Of a DNA stretch of 64,000 nt, positions 8,095 to 17,193 are shown one piece after another. The DNA is taken from contig CAXXSG010000005.1 in assembly GCA_963665915.2 (NCBI GenBank), forward strand, positions 62,001 through 126,000, given 5' to 3'. The position numbers and the translations under genes were made by a program. Origin of the DNA: JAFGRU01 sp963665915. GTDB taxonomy: Bacteria; Desulfobacterota; Desulfuromonadia; Desulfuromonadales; JAAYDE01. The notes under the pieces were generated by a model. That model was given only the letters and a program-made list of their open reading frames with translations, did no database searches and was not told the DNA's origin. Within the stretch, counting starts at the first letter, position 1. Every line of letters begins with the position of its first letter.

Positions 8095-9498
8095 ATGTCC
8101 AACGTCCGCGTACGTTTTGCCCCGAGTCCCACAGGCTTCCTGCATATCGGAGGGGCACGAACCGCCCTTTTTAATTACCTCTTTGCCCGCCAGCAGGGTG
8201 GAACTTTTATCCTGCGCATCGAAGACACTGACACCGCCCGTTCGACGCAGGAGTCGGTGGATGAAATTCTCAAGGCCATGGAATGGCTTGGTCTTTCATG
8301 GGATGAAGGTCCCTTTTACCAGAGTGAACGTCTTTCCCTTTACAAAGACAAGGTTCAAGAGCTCATCAATAAAGGGAAAGCCTATCGCTGTTATTGCACC
8401 CCTGAAGAGTTGGACCAGAAACGGGCCAATGCCATGGCGGAAGGGAAAAAACCGAAGTATGACGGAACCTGCCGCAACCGGATCAACCACCCTGAAGGCG
8501 CTCCATTTGTCGTCCGCTTTCTTTCCCAGGACGATGGATTCACCGCTTTCGAAGACATGATCAAAGGGGTCATTTCGGTCCGCAATGAAGAACTTGACGA
8601 CGTCATCATCCAGCGTTCTGACGGCACCCCGACCTACAATTTCGTGGTTGTGGTAGATGACGCCGACATGGAGATCACCCATGTAGTTCGCGGGGATGAT
8701 CACGTCAACAATACTCCCCGTCAGATTCTCATGTACCAAGCTCTCGGAACCCCGGTTCCTGTTTTTGCCCATGTCCCCATGATACTCGGTTCCGACAAAA
8801 GCCGTCTTTCCAAACGTCACGGCGCTACTTCGGTCATGGCTTACCGTGACATGGGTTATCTCCCTGAAGCCATGGTCAATTATCTTGTTCGCCTCGGCTG
8901 GTCCCATGGCGATGAGGAGATATTCTCCATGAAGGAACTGATGGAAAAGTTTTCCCTGGGGAGCGTCGGCAAATCCGCCGGTGTTTTCAATCCCGAAAAG
9001 CTTCTTTGGCTCAACTCCCATTATATTAAAAATAGCGCCCCTTCCAAACTGGCACCTCTTTTGGTTGAACAGTTGAAAAAGAAAGGACTTAAGGCCACCC
9101 GGAGCCAAAATCTTTCCGAGCTGATCGGGCTTTATCAGGAACGCGCCAAGACCCTTGTTGAAATGGGCGACAGCATGGCCTGGATCTTCATGGAAGAGCC
9201 TGAATTTGACGAAAAGGCCGTCAAAAAATTTCTGACTGAAAGCCAAAAAACCATTCTTGAAAAAATTATCGATTACCTGGACAGCTGCGATCCCTTTAGC
9301 CATGATGAAGTGGAAAAGGCCGTAGAAGCGATAATGGCGGAAACCGGTTTGAAAATGGGGAAGATTGCCCAGCCAATCCGGGTAGCATTGACTGGAGGAA
9401 CTGTCAGTCCCAGCGTTTTTGAACTGCTTCCTCTTGTCGGCCGGGAGGAAACCTTGCACAGATTAAAAAATGCTCTTACCATCCTTGAACCCGATTGA
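8095..9498 (+). CDS. gltX: Glutamyl-tRNA synthetase
   Basis: A 467 aa class I synthetase that charges tRNA-Glu. The HIGH-type signature lies in APSPTGFLHIGGARTALF at the N-terminus and the KMSKS-type signature in DKSRLSKRHG at residues 234-243. CYC near residue 100 with a later YDGTC could form the zinc site seen in proteobacterial GluRS. The length is normal for a bacterial discriminating or non-discriminating GluRS; which type it is cannot be told without knowing whether gatCAB is present. The gene is preceded by its own promoter and a hairpin, and followed by a terminator. Confidence 0.97.
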   Translation: MSNVRVRFAPSPTGFLHIGGARTALFNYLFARQQGGTFILRIEDTDTARSTQESVDEILKAMEWLGLSWDEGPFYQSERLSLYKDKVQELINKGKAYRCYCTPEELDQKRANAMAEGKKPKYDGTCRNRINHPEGAPFVVRFLSQDDGFTAFEDMIKGVISVRNEELDDVIIQRSDGTPTYNFVVVVDDADMEITHVVRGDDHVNNTPRQILMYQALGTPVPVFAHVPMILGSDKSRLSKRHGATSVMAYRDMGYLPEAMVNYLVRLGWSHGDEEIFSMKELMEKFSLGSVGKSAGVFNPEKLLWLNSHYIKNSAPSKLAPLLVEQLKKKGLKATRSQNLSELIGLYQERAKTLVEMGDSMAWIFMEEPEFDEKAVKKFLTESQKTILEKIIDYLDSCDPFSHDEVEKAVEAIMAETGLKMGKIAQPIRVALTGGTVSPSVFELLPLVGREETLHRLKNALTILEPD

Positions 9499-9537
9499 AA
9501 AATCTTTTTCCTTAAATTATTTGTTAAGAAATTAAAG

Positions 9538-9571
9538 CCCCTGGATTGATTGTCCGGGGGTCTTGTTGTTT
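9538..9571 (+). terminator. Intrinsic terminator of gltX
   Basis: CCCCTGGA (9538-9545) pairs with TCCGGGGG (9553-9560), with one T:G wobble, and is followed by a broken T-rich tail. Confidence 0.6.
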
Positions 9572-9707
9572 ATAGCCCTAGGGATGAGACATAACCCTGT
9601 CTGCTTTTTTCCCTGAATTTCAGAAACGAAAAATTTCCACCCGGAAACCCGCTATACTTCATCAAAACCGGCCAAAATGTTTTACTATGTTATTAAGGAA
9701 GCGCTCC

Positions 9708-12353
9708 ATGGATTACTATCGAAAAACCGGGGATGAAATACTGGCTTATCTAAAAACCTCTCCCAAGGGCCTCGATTCGGAAGAAGCCCGTCATCGGCTG
9801 GCAGGCCATGGTTTCAACGAACTGGAAACCAAAAACGGGGTCAACCCCCTGGTGGTCTTTCTGAATCAATTCAAAAATTTCATTATTTATATCCTTCTTT
9901 TTGCCGTCTTTTTTTCCATCCTCATCGGCGAGTACGTCGACACAATCATCATCCTTGCCATTCTGATTGCCAACGCTCTCATCGGTTTTTTTCAGGAGCT
10001 GAGCGCTCACCGTTCCCTGGAAGCTCTAAAAAAAATGAGTGCGACCATAGCCACTGTTATCCGTAACGGCCAAAAGGATACAGTCGATTCCCGCTATCTA
10101 GTGCCGGGAGACATGATTCGCCTGGCGGCCGGAGATAAGGTCCCGGCCGATGCGCGGATCATCGAGTCCATCAGGCTCAAAGCAGAGGAATCGATTCTTA
10201 CCGGCGAAAGTGTGCCGGTGGAAAAAAACTCCAGAAATATTTCCAGTACAGCCCCTCTTGGCAGTCAGCACAACATGCTTTTTGCCTCGACTACTGTGGC
10301 CACCGGCCACGGATTAGGGGTTGTCGTGGCCACCGGAATGAAAACCGAACTCGGTAGAATCACCACCCTGATCAAGGAAGCCACCGAGGAAATGACCCCT
10401 CTTCAAAGAAGGCTTGATAATTTTGGCAGAAAGCTCGGTTATGCCATTATCGGCATCTGCTTCTTTATTTTTTTTCTTTCCTTCTTCAGGGGCTATTATG
10501 CCGACACTCTCTCTATGCAAGCCATCGTGGGGTTCGCATTTATTGCCATCAGTCTTGCCGTGGCAGCTGTTCCGACCGCTCTTCCCGCAGTGGTCACCAT
10601 TGCCCTCAGCATCGGCGTCAAACGCCTCCTGAGAAGAAAAGCTCTTGTTCGCAACCTTTCCTCAGTAGAAACGCTCGGAAGCTGCGATGTCATCTGCACC
10701 GACAAAACCGGCACCCTGACCGAAAATCAGATGACCGTCCGTTGCGCCTGGACCCTGGCCGGCGAAGCGACCTTTTCAGGAGTCGGTTATTCGCCGGATG
10801 GAGAATTGAGCGGAAAAGTTCCACATCAACTTCTCCTTTGCGGCTTACTATGCAATAACGCCTCTCTGGACAAGGACGGCGAAAATTGGCGAATTACAGG
10901 CGACCCAACGGAGGCTGCCCTTCTCGTCAGTGCAGCCAAAGTTGGAGTGTCTGCGAACAAAACACGAACGGATGAAATCCCATTTGATTCGGAACGCAAA
11001 ATGATGAGCGTTCTTGTTACGGATGAGAAAGTCAGCACTATCTATTCAAAAGGCGCCCCGGATAGTTTAATAAAACGATGTACCCTAGCTCTGGTCAACG
11101 GCCGGGAAGTTTCATTGTCGCCTGAATTTCGAAAAAGAATTGAAGCACAGAATTCCATTTTTGCTTCCAAGGCGATGCGTGTTCTTGGTTTTGCCATGAA
11201 AAGCCTTGACGCCGGCGAAAAGCTCATCGAAGAAGATCTCACTTTTATCGGTCTTCAGGCCATGATCGATCCGCCGCGCTCCGACGTTATCGAATCGATC
11301 CGCAAGACAAAACAAGCCGGTATTCGCGTGATTATGATTACCGGCGATTATGGAGAAACCGCGCAGGCCATCGGTAATGAAATCGGAATATGCAGTCCGG
11401 TACTCACCGGTGAAGAGGTGGGGGGAATGAATGATGGGATGCTGGAAACGGCTCTCGCGCAGGGCACCGACATCTTTGCCAGAGTAGCTCCTGAGCATAA
11501 GCAGCGGATTATCCATAACCTTCAGGAGATGGAATACACTGTGGCCATGGCCGGGGATGGGGTCAATGATGCCCCGGCGCTGAAAAAGGCCAATATCGGC
11601 GTGGCTGTGGGGAGCGGCACCGATGTTGCCAAAGAGGCCGCTGATTTCGTCCTTCTCGATGACAGCTTTACCCATATCGTTAACGCCATTGAGGAAGGGC
11701 GCGGCATCTACGACAACATTCAGAAATCGATCATGCTCCTTCTTTCCGGAAACCTCGGGGAGGTGCTTATTATTTTTCTGGCCGCCGTTTCCGGCATGAA
11801 CCTGCCTTTAACGGCCATACTTCTTCTTTGGATTAACATGGTGACCGATGGTGCTCCGGCTCTGGCCTACAGTGTAGACCCATACGGCATAGACATCATG
11901 CTGCGCAAACCGAAACCCAGCAGCGAGGGGATCCTCCCACGCTCCAAACTGATCTTTCTTATCGTGCTGGGCAGCTTGGGTACCCTGATAGCCCTGACCC
12001 TGTTTTACCTGTATGGCGGCACTTCAGCGTCAGCAACAACTCTTATCCATGCCCAGACGATGGTATTCAATTTCGTGGTTCTTTATGAGATAATTCTTGC
12101 CTTTGTGATCCGTTGCGACTACCAGGTAGCGTTTTTTGCCAATAAGTGGGTCTGGGGAGCAGCTGTTTTATCAATTTTCCTCCAGGCATTATTGATGTAC
12201 ACACCGCTGGCCTCTGCTTTTAAAATTGTACCATTAGACCTAAAGGACATTGTAACACTGTTGTTGGCTGGCGGGCTTTTTGGTTTGGGCGCACTTTTCT
12301 ATCAAAGCATGAAAAGGAAAATTCCAGACCCATGGGAAAAAGGAGCACATTAA
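9708..12353 (+). CDS. P-type cation-transporting ATPase (P2/P3-like)
   Basis: An 881 aa inner-membrane ATPase. The start at 9708 has AAGGAAG six bases upstream; an in-frame ATG at 9687 would add seven residues. Domain order is the N-terminal cation ATPase domain, M1-M2, the actuator domain with LTGESVPVEK, M3-M4, the phosphorylation motif CTDKTGTLT (D332), the nucleotide-binding domain (KGAPDS), the hinge MAGDGVNDAPAL and M5-M10. M6 carries WINMVTDGAPA (N710, D714) and M5 carries GNLGE (E685), as in Ca2+-type P2 pumps. M4 reads PTALP at 289-293 instead of the PEGLP of Ca2+ and Na+/K+ pumps, so the glutamate that ligates the ion is missing. The ion (Ca2+, Mg2+, Na+ or H+) is therefore open. 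Confidence 0.9.
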   Translation: MDYYRKTGDEILAYLKTSPKGLDSEEARHRLAGHGFNELETKNGVNPLVVFLNQFKNFIIYILLFAVFFSILIGEYVDTIIILAILIANALIGFFQELSAHRSLEALKKMSATIATVIRNGQKDTVDSRYLVPGDMIRLAAGDKVPADARIIESIRLKAEESILTGESVPVEKNSRNISSTAPLGSQHNMLFASTTVATGHGLGVVVATGMKTELGRITTLIKEATEEMTPLQRRLDNFGRKLGYAIIGICFFIFFLSFFRGYYADTLSMQAIVGFAFIAISLAVAAVPTALPAVVTIALSIGVKRLLRRKALVRNLSSVETLGSCDVICTDKTGTLTENQMTVRCAWTLAGEATFSGVGYSPDGELSGKVPHQLLLCGLLCNNASLDKDGENWRITGDPTEAALLVSAAKVGVSANKTRTDEIPFDSERKMMSVLVTDEKVSTIYSKGAPDSLIKRCTLALVNGREVSLSPEFRKRIEAQNSIFASKAMRVLGFAMKSLDAGEKLIEEDLTFIGLQAMIDPPRSDVIESIRKTKQAGIRVIMITGDYGETAQAIGNEIGICSPVLTGEEVGGMNDGMLETALAQGTDIFARVAPEHKQRIIHNLQEMEYTVAMAGDGVNDAPALKKANIGVAVGSGTDVAKEAADFVLLDDSFTHIVNAIEEGRGIYDNIQKSIMLLLSGNLGEVLIIFLAAVSGMNLPLTAILLLWINMVTDGAPALAYSVDPYGIDIMLRKPKPSSEGILPRSKLIFLIVLGSLGTLIALTLFYLYGGTSASATTLIHAQTMVFNFVVLYEIILAFVIRCDYQVAFFANKWVWGAAVLSIFLQALLMYTPLASAFKIVPLDLKDIVTLLLAGGLFGLGALFYQSMKRKIPDPWEKGAH

Positions 12354-12398
12354 CCGTTTGATTTTTTAGTAATCGGGCCAGATTACGGAGGACAAGTC

Positions 12399-12746
12399 AT
12401 TATTTCCCAAGCCAAACAGGATGAGTTGAAACAACGCATGAAGGACCTCGACATCCGTGAGGAGAACCTGGAAGAGAAGTTTATTCTGGGGTCCGGGAAA
12501 GGCGGGCAAAAGGTCAATAAATCCTCCACTTGCGTGCGGCTAAAGCATGTTCCAACGGGTGTTGAGGTTAAATTTCAGAAAGAACGCTCGCGTGAAATGA
12601 ATCGTTTTTTTGCACGGCGTATTTTGTGCGAAAAAATCGAGCATATGGTCTTGGGAAAAGACTCACCGAAAGAGCAAGAGATTGAACGCATCCGCCGCCA
12701 GAAACGTAAGCGCACTAAAAAGTCCAAAGAAAAAATACCTTCATAA
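12399..12746 (+). CDS. Short class-I release-factor-like protein (GGQ domain), probable ATT start
   Basis: A protein of about 115 aa containing the peptidyl-tRNA hydrolysis domain of release factors (SGKGGQKVNKSS) and a basic C-terminal tail (RRQKRKRTKKSKEK), without the codon-recognition domains of RF1/RF2. Such proteins (ArfB/YaeJ-like and RF-like relatives) rescue stalled ribosomes by inserting the tail in the empty mRNA channel. There is no ATG before the conserved region. GGAGG at 12387-12391 lies seven bases before an ATT at 12399, giving an N-terminus MISQAKQDELKQRMK that fits the helical start usual in the family. TTG at 12426 is the alternative but lacks a good ribosome site. It follows the ATPase gene by 45 bases. 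Confidence 0.8.
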   Translation: MISQAKQDELKQRMKDLDIREENLEEKFILGSGKGGQKVNKSSTCVRLKHVPTGVEVKFQKERSREMNRFFARRILCEKIEHMVLGKDSPKEQEIERIRRQKRKRTKKSKEKIPS

Positions 12747-12848
12747 AATTTTCTGTAAAGCCCGAATGATTTAATGTATTTTGTTTTTGGTTACTACGGA
12801 TTTTTCACCTTCATCAATGTTTACATACAGACAACCCTATTAACTGAC

Positions 12849-12874
12849 AAACCTCAAAAACATACCTGAGGTTT
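12849..12874. promoter_or_regulatory. Perfect inverted repeat upstream of the RND operon (candidate operator)
   Basis: AAACCTCA (12849-12856) and TGAGGTTT (12867-12874) are separated by 10 bases and end 18 bases before the adaptor gene. No T-run follows, and the two half-sites are a size typical for a dimeric repressor such as TetR or MarR types. No regulator gene lies next to the operon. Confidence 0.45.
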
Positions 12875-12892
12875 ATTGAAAATGAAGACATT

Positions 12893-14107
12893 ATGAATCT
12901 CTTTAACCGGAAATCATTTTTTCTGTTTGGGGGCTCTTTTTGCCTGGTTCTTGCCATGGGATGGTTAGTCTTAAACCATTTTCAAAAGCAGACTACATCC
13001 AAAATTCCCGGCAATTCCCAGCGGGCAATTCCTGTCGAGGTGGCTCTCATTGATAATGGACATATTGAACAACGCAGGACTTTCAGCGGAACGTTGGAAG
13101 CCCGGGCCGAATTTCTTGCAGCGCCCAAGGTGAGTGGCAGGGTCGAGAGGATTTTTCTTAATATTTCCGATCCGGTTGATCGCGCTCAGATTGTGGCCGA
13201 ACTGGATAATGATGAATATATCCAGGCAGTTAATCAGGTCCAGGCCGACTTGAAAGTTCGGCAGGCCAATCTTGCCGAAGCCAGGAGCGCCCTTGAAATC
13301 GGAGTTCGTGAATTAAAAAGGATTCAGCTCCTGCGCCAAAAGGGGGTTGCTTCCGAATCCCAACTCGATACGGCCAAAGCCTTAAAATCAGCCAAACATG
13401 CTGCGTTGGAAGTTGCCCGCGCCCAAGTGGTACGGGCCGAAGCCTCTCTTGAAACCGCCAGAATCCAACTGAGGTACACCCGTATTACTGCCGACTGGAG
13501 CGGTGGGGACGATCAACGGATGGTGGCGGAGCGCTATGTTGATGAAGGGGAGACGGTATCCGCCAATACACCCCTTCTCCGTATCGTCGATCTCGATCCC
13601 ATCGTCGGGGTGATTTTTGTCACCGAACGGGACTATGCCCGCCTGAGGCCCGGGCAAAGCGCCAGCCTTACCACAGACGCCTTTCCCGACAGGGAATTCC
13701 CAGGAAGTATCGCACGGATCGCCCCGGTTTTTAAACAGGCCACCCGTCAGGCGCGTGTCGAGCTGACTGTCGACAATCCCCGGCAGCGCCTCAAGCCTGG
13801 AATGTTTATCCGGGCTACGGTTGTCCTCGCTCGCCACTCCGAAGCCACTATCGTACCGGAGCAGGCACTCACCCAGCGGGAAAATCGCTACGGGGTTTTT
13901 CTAGTTAACCCGGAAGGACTCTCCGTCACTTGGCGGCCCGTTGATGTCGGCATTCGCGATGATGACCGGGTTCAGATTGAAGGCAAGGGACTTACCGGAC
14001 GGGTGGTTATTTTGGGGCACCAACAGCTCAAAGATGGCTCGCCCATCACCATTCCCGCTGACTCAGTCACCTCAGTAGAAGAAGATAAAAAAACGGACAC
14101 TCGATGA
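12893..14107 (+). CDS. RND efflux pump periplasmic adaptor (AcrA/MexA family)
   Basis: A 404 aa membrane-fusion protein that links the inner-membrane pump to the outer-membrane channel. An N-terminal hydrophobic segment (about 9-27) anchors or exports it. The central region (about 100-195) is an alpha-helical hairpin flanked by the two halves of a lipoyl/barrel-sandwich domain, for example AAPKVSGRVERIFLNISD, and is followed by beta-barrel and membrane-proximal domains. Its stop overlaps the ATG of the permease gene (ATGA), so the two are translationally coupled. No strong ribosome site precedes the ATG. An inverted repeat just upstream may control the operon. Drug or metabolite specificity is unknown. 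Confidence 0.93.
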   Translation: MNLFNRKSFFLFGGSFCLVLAMGWLVLNHFQKQTTSKIPGNSQRAIPVEVALIDNGHIEQRRTFSGTLEARAEFLAAPKVSGRVERIFLNISDPVDRAQIVAELDNDEYIQAVNQVQADLKVRQANLAEARSALEIGVRELKRIQLLRQKGVASESQLDTAKALKSAKHAALEVARAQVVRAEASLETARIQLRYTRITADWSGGDDQRMVAERYVDEGETVSANTPLLRIVDLDPIVGVIFVTERDYARLRPGQSASLTTDAFPDREFPGSIARIAPVFKQATRQARVELTVDNPRQRLKPGMFIRATVVLARHSEATIVPEQALTQRENRYGVFLVNPEGLSVTWRPVDVGIRDDDRVQIEGKGLTGRVVILGHQQLKDGSPITIPADSVTSVEEDKKTDTR

Positions 14108-17100
14108 ATCTTCCCGATTTCAGCGTCCGCCGCCCGGTTTTCACGACAATGATCACCCTGATCGTAGTGATTCTTGGCGCCTTTTCCCTGACCCGATTGA
14201 AAATCGACCTGCTGCCCAATATCGAACTTCCGACCGTCACTGTTCGCACCGAATACGAAGGCGCCAGCCCCGAGGTCATGGAGCGGCTTGTGACTCAGAT
14301 CGTAGAGGAGATCGTGGGCACGGTTCCCGGCGTCGAAGAGATGACCTCCCAGTCATCCGAGGGAGCCAGCACGGTGCGTGTCACCTTTGGCTGGGGGACC
14401 GACATCGATACCGCGGCGCTGGACGTGCAGTCCAAACTCCAGGATGAAATCAGCGAACTCCCGGAGGATATCGTCCGGCCCCGCATCAGCAAGTTCGACG
14501 TCGCCAGCTATCCTGTGGTGATACTAGGGATATCCAGCAATCTCGACCCGGTAGAGCTGACCCAATTGATCGAGGATCATGTACGCTATCGTTTCGCCCG
14601 CCTGCCGGGGGTTGCCCAGGCTGACATGTGGGGCGAATTTAAACGGGAGGTGCGGGTCGAACTCGACCCTGACCGGGTCAAAGCCCTGGGGCTTCCTCTT
14701 AACCAGGTTCTGGAAGCCATCCGCAACGCCAACCTCGATTTGCCTGCGGGCAAAATCGAAGAGGGGAGCTACGAGGTTACCCTGCGGGCACCAGCGGAGT
14801 TTGTCAATCTCGAGCAGATCCGCAACACCGTTATCTTCCAGAGTGAAGGAGCAGCGGTGAGCCTCGGCCAGGTAGCAAAAATACGCGACACCTATGAAAA
14901 GCCGTCGCGCATCGTCCGCGTAAACGGCGAGCGTGGCATCCGGATCGCCCTTCGCAAGCAGGCCGATGCCAATACCGTGGAGGTAGCCAAGGGTATACTT
15001 CGTGAAATCGAGATTGTTAACAAGATCTACCCGCAGGTCCGCATCGTCCCTGTGATCAACCAGGGGAATTTCATTGAGCGTTCCATTGCCAACGTGGCGC
15101 AATCTGTTCTTTACGGCGGCGGGTTGTCCATACTCGTGCTGCTCTTCTTCCTCCGCAACATCCGCTCTACCCTGGTGATATCCCTGTCAATCCCGATCTC
15201 GGTGATCGCCACTTTCGCCCTTATCTACTTCGGCGGCTTCACCCTGAACCTCATGACCCTGGGCGGACTGGCGCTGGGGGTGGGGATGATGGTCGACAGC
15301 TCAGTGGTAGTGTTGGAAAACATCTTTCGCCGGCGCGATGAAAACCTCGAGCAGCCGGCTATCGCCGCTGTCGAGGGCGCACGGGAGGTAAGCAAAGCCA
15401 TCATCGCCAGCACCATTACTACCCTGGTTATTTTTTTTCCGCTTGTTTTCGTGCGCGGTGTTGCCGGGATCCTCTTCCAGGAGCTTTCCTACGTTATTAT
15501 CTTCTCCCTGGTCTGTTCCCTGCTGGTTTCTCTCAGCCTTCTGCCCATGCTGGCCTCCCGCCTCATCGAAACACCTGACAATCTTGAAAGCCCCCGCACC
15601 CGCAGAGTCGAGCGCCTCATCGCCTGGTCCGGACTTTGGTTCAAGAAACTTGACAACGGCTACCGGGATCTTCTCCGGAAGGTGCTGCGGCAACGGCTAC
15701 TGACGGTTTTTATGGCAATGGCTGTCCTGGGGGCGAGCCTGCTGCTACTCCCCTTTATCGGCACGGAATTCCTACCGCCCAGCGACGAGGGGGAAGTGCG
15801 GGTCACCGGAGAGATGGAGATCGGCACCCGTCTCGATCTTCTCGACCAACAGGCCCGGCAAATGGAAGGGATCGTCTATCCTTCCGTACCGGAAACGGTT
15901 TCTTCGGTGATCAGTGTCGGGTCCTCCAGCTGGCGCCCCAGCGATGCCGCCAAAACCGAGATCAACCTCTCTTTGGTACCCGTTTCCAAACGAAAACGCT
16001 CCAACACTGATATCGCCAATGACCTGCGCAAGCGGCTTACGGGAAAGATCCCCGGAATGACGATTCGAACCCGCGCACCACAGGGGCAGTTTCTACTGGA
16101 GCGGATACTGGGCGGCGACGAGGGCCTGACCGTGGAGATTCGCGGTTTTGACCTCCCCACCTTGGAAAGCCTTGGCGAGCGGGTAGCCCAGCAGATATCT
16201 GACATTCCCGGCGTCACGGATATTGAAACAAGCCAGAAGGCCGGAATTCCCCAGCAAGAGATTCGGGTAGATCGCGACAAAGTGGCCGATCTTGGTCTCA
16301 GTGTGCTGGATGTTACCGAAGTTCTGAAAACGGCCGTGGCCGGAACCAATGTGGGCGAATTCCGTGCGCAGGGGAACTCCTACCGCATATTCGTTCAGCT
16401 GGAAAGTGTTGAAAAACGGAGCCTGGATGAAATCCTCGACCTGACCCTGGCGACCAAAACCGGCGAGCAGGTGGCGTTGCGCAACCTGGTTTCCACCCAG
16501 GCCGGGCTTGGGCCGATCCTCATTGACCGCAAGGATCAGCAGCGGATGGTAACGGTCAAAGCCAAGGTTGTCGACCGGGACCTCGGGTCGGTAGCCGGGG
16601 AAGTGCAGACGATCCTCGATCAAATTCCCCGTCCGGTGGGCTCAACGCTGTCAGTGGCCGGCAATTTTGAAGAGCAGCAAAAAGCATTTAACGAACTGTT
16701 AATGTCCCTCCTCCTGGCTTTACTTCTGGTCTACATGGTGCTTGCCTGCCAGTATGAATCGCTGCGCGACCCGGTCGTTGTCATGGCCTCGGTGCCAGTA
16801 GCCGCAGTCGGGGTACTAGTGATTCTGTTCCTGACTGGAACCACCCTTAATCTGCAGTCGTTCATCGGCTGCATCATGCTCGGCGGTATCGTTGTCAACA
16901 ACGCCATTCTCCTGGTCGATCAGGCTGGCCAGCTCGTCCGTGGGGGCATGCCGGTAGGAGAAGCGGTTGCCGAGGCCGGACGCCGCCGCCTGCGGCCCAT
17001 TCTGATGACGACCCTGACCACTATTCTGGCTCTGTTGCCACTGGCCTTGGGCATCGGTGAGGGGGCCGACGCCCAGGCGCCGCTGGCCCGGGCGGTTGTG

Positions 17101-17193
17101 GGGGGCTTGACCGGATCGACCTTGATCACGCTGATTCTGATTCCAGCGGTCTATTCCTTGTTCCATCCAGAGGCGAAAGGAAGCGGCCTGTGA
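14104..17193 (+). CDS. RND efflux pump inner-membrane permease (HAE1/AcrB family)
   Basis: A 1029 aa proton-driven RND transporter with 12 membrane segments and two large periplasmic loops. The start MNLPDFSVRRPVFTTMI, the periplasmic segment LPNIELPTVTVRTEYEGASP, and the M4 segment GGLALGVGMMVDSSVVVLEN, whose aspartate is part of the proton relay, are all typical; the AcrB-type double DD in M4 is a single D here, as in many HAE1 pumps of environmental bacteria. It is coupled to both neighbours by 4-base overlaps (ATGA and GTGA). The length is normal and no defects are seen. Substrates are unknown. Confidence 0.95.
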   Translation: MNLPDFSVRRPVFTTMITLIVVILGAFSLTRLKIDLLPNIELPTVTVRTEYEGASPEVMERLVTQIVEEIVGTVPGVEEMTSQSSEGASTVRVTFGWGTDIDTAALDVQSKLQDEISELPEDIVRPRISKFDVASYPVVILGISSNLDPVELTQLIEDHVRYRFARLPGVAQADMWGEFKREVRVELDPDRVKALGLPLNQVLEAIRNANLDLPAGKIEEGSYEVTLRAPAEFVNLEQIRNTVIFQSEGAAVSLGQVAKIRDTYEKPSRIVRVNGERGIRIALRKQADANTVEVAKGILREIEIVNKIYPQVRIVPVINQGNFIERSIANVAQSVLYGGGLSILVLLFFLRNIRSTLVISLSIPISVIATFALIYFGGFTLNLMTLGGLALGVGMMVDSSVVVLENIFRRRDENLEQPAIAAVEGAREVSKAIIASTITTLVIFFPLVFVRGVAGILFQELSYVIIFSLVCSLLVSLSLLPMLASRLIETPDNLESPRTRRVERLIAWSGLWFKKLDNGYRDLLRKVLRQRLLTVFMAMAVLGASLLLLPFIGTEFLPPSDEGEVRVTGEMEIGTRLDLLDQQARQMEGIVYPSVPETVSSVISVGSSSWRPSDAAKTEINLSLVPVSKRKRSNTDIANDLRKRLTGKIPGMTIRTRAPQGQFLLERILGGDEGLTVEIRGFDLPTLESLGERVAQQISDIPGVTDIETSQKAGIPQQEIRVDRDKVADLGLSVLDVTEVLKTAVAGTNVGEFRAQGNSYRIFVQLESVEKRSLDEILDLTLATKTGEQVALRNLVSTQAGLGPILIDRKDQQRMVTVKAKVVDRDLGSVAGEVQTILDQIPRPVGSTLSVAGNFEEQQKAFNELLMSLLLALLLVYMVLACQYESLRDPVVVMASVPVAAVGVLVILFLTGTTLNLQSFIGCIMLGGIVVNNAILLVDQAGQLVRGGMPVGEAVAEAGRRRLRPILMTTLTTILALLPLALGIGEGADAQAPLARAVVGGLTGSTLITLILIPAVYSLFHPEAKGSGL

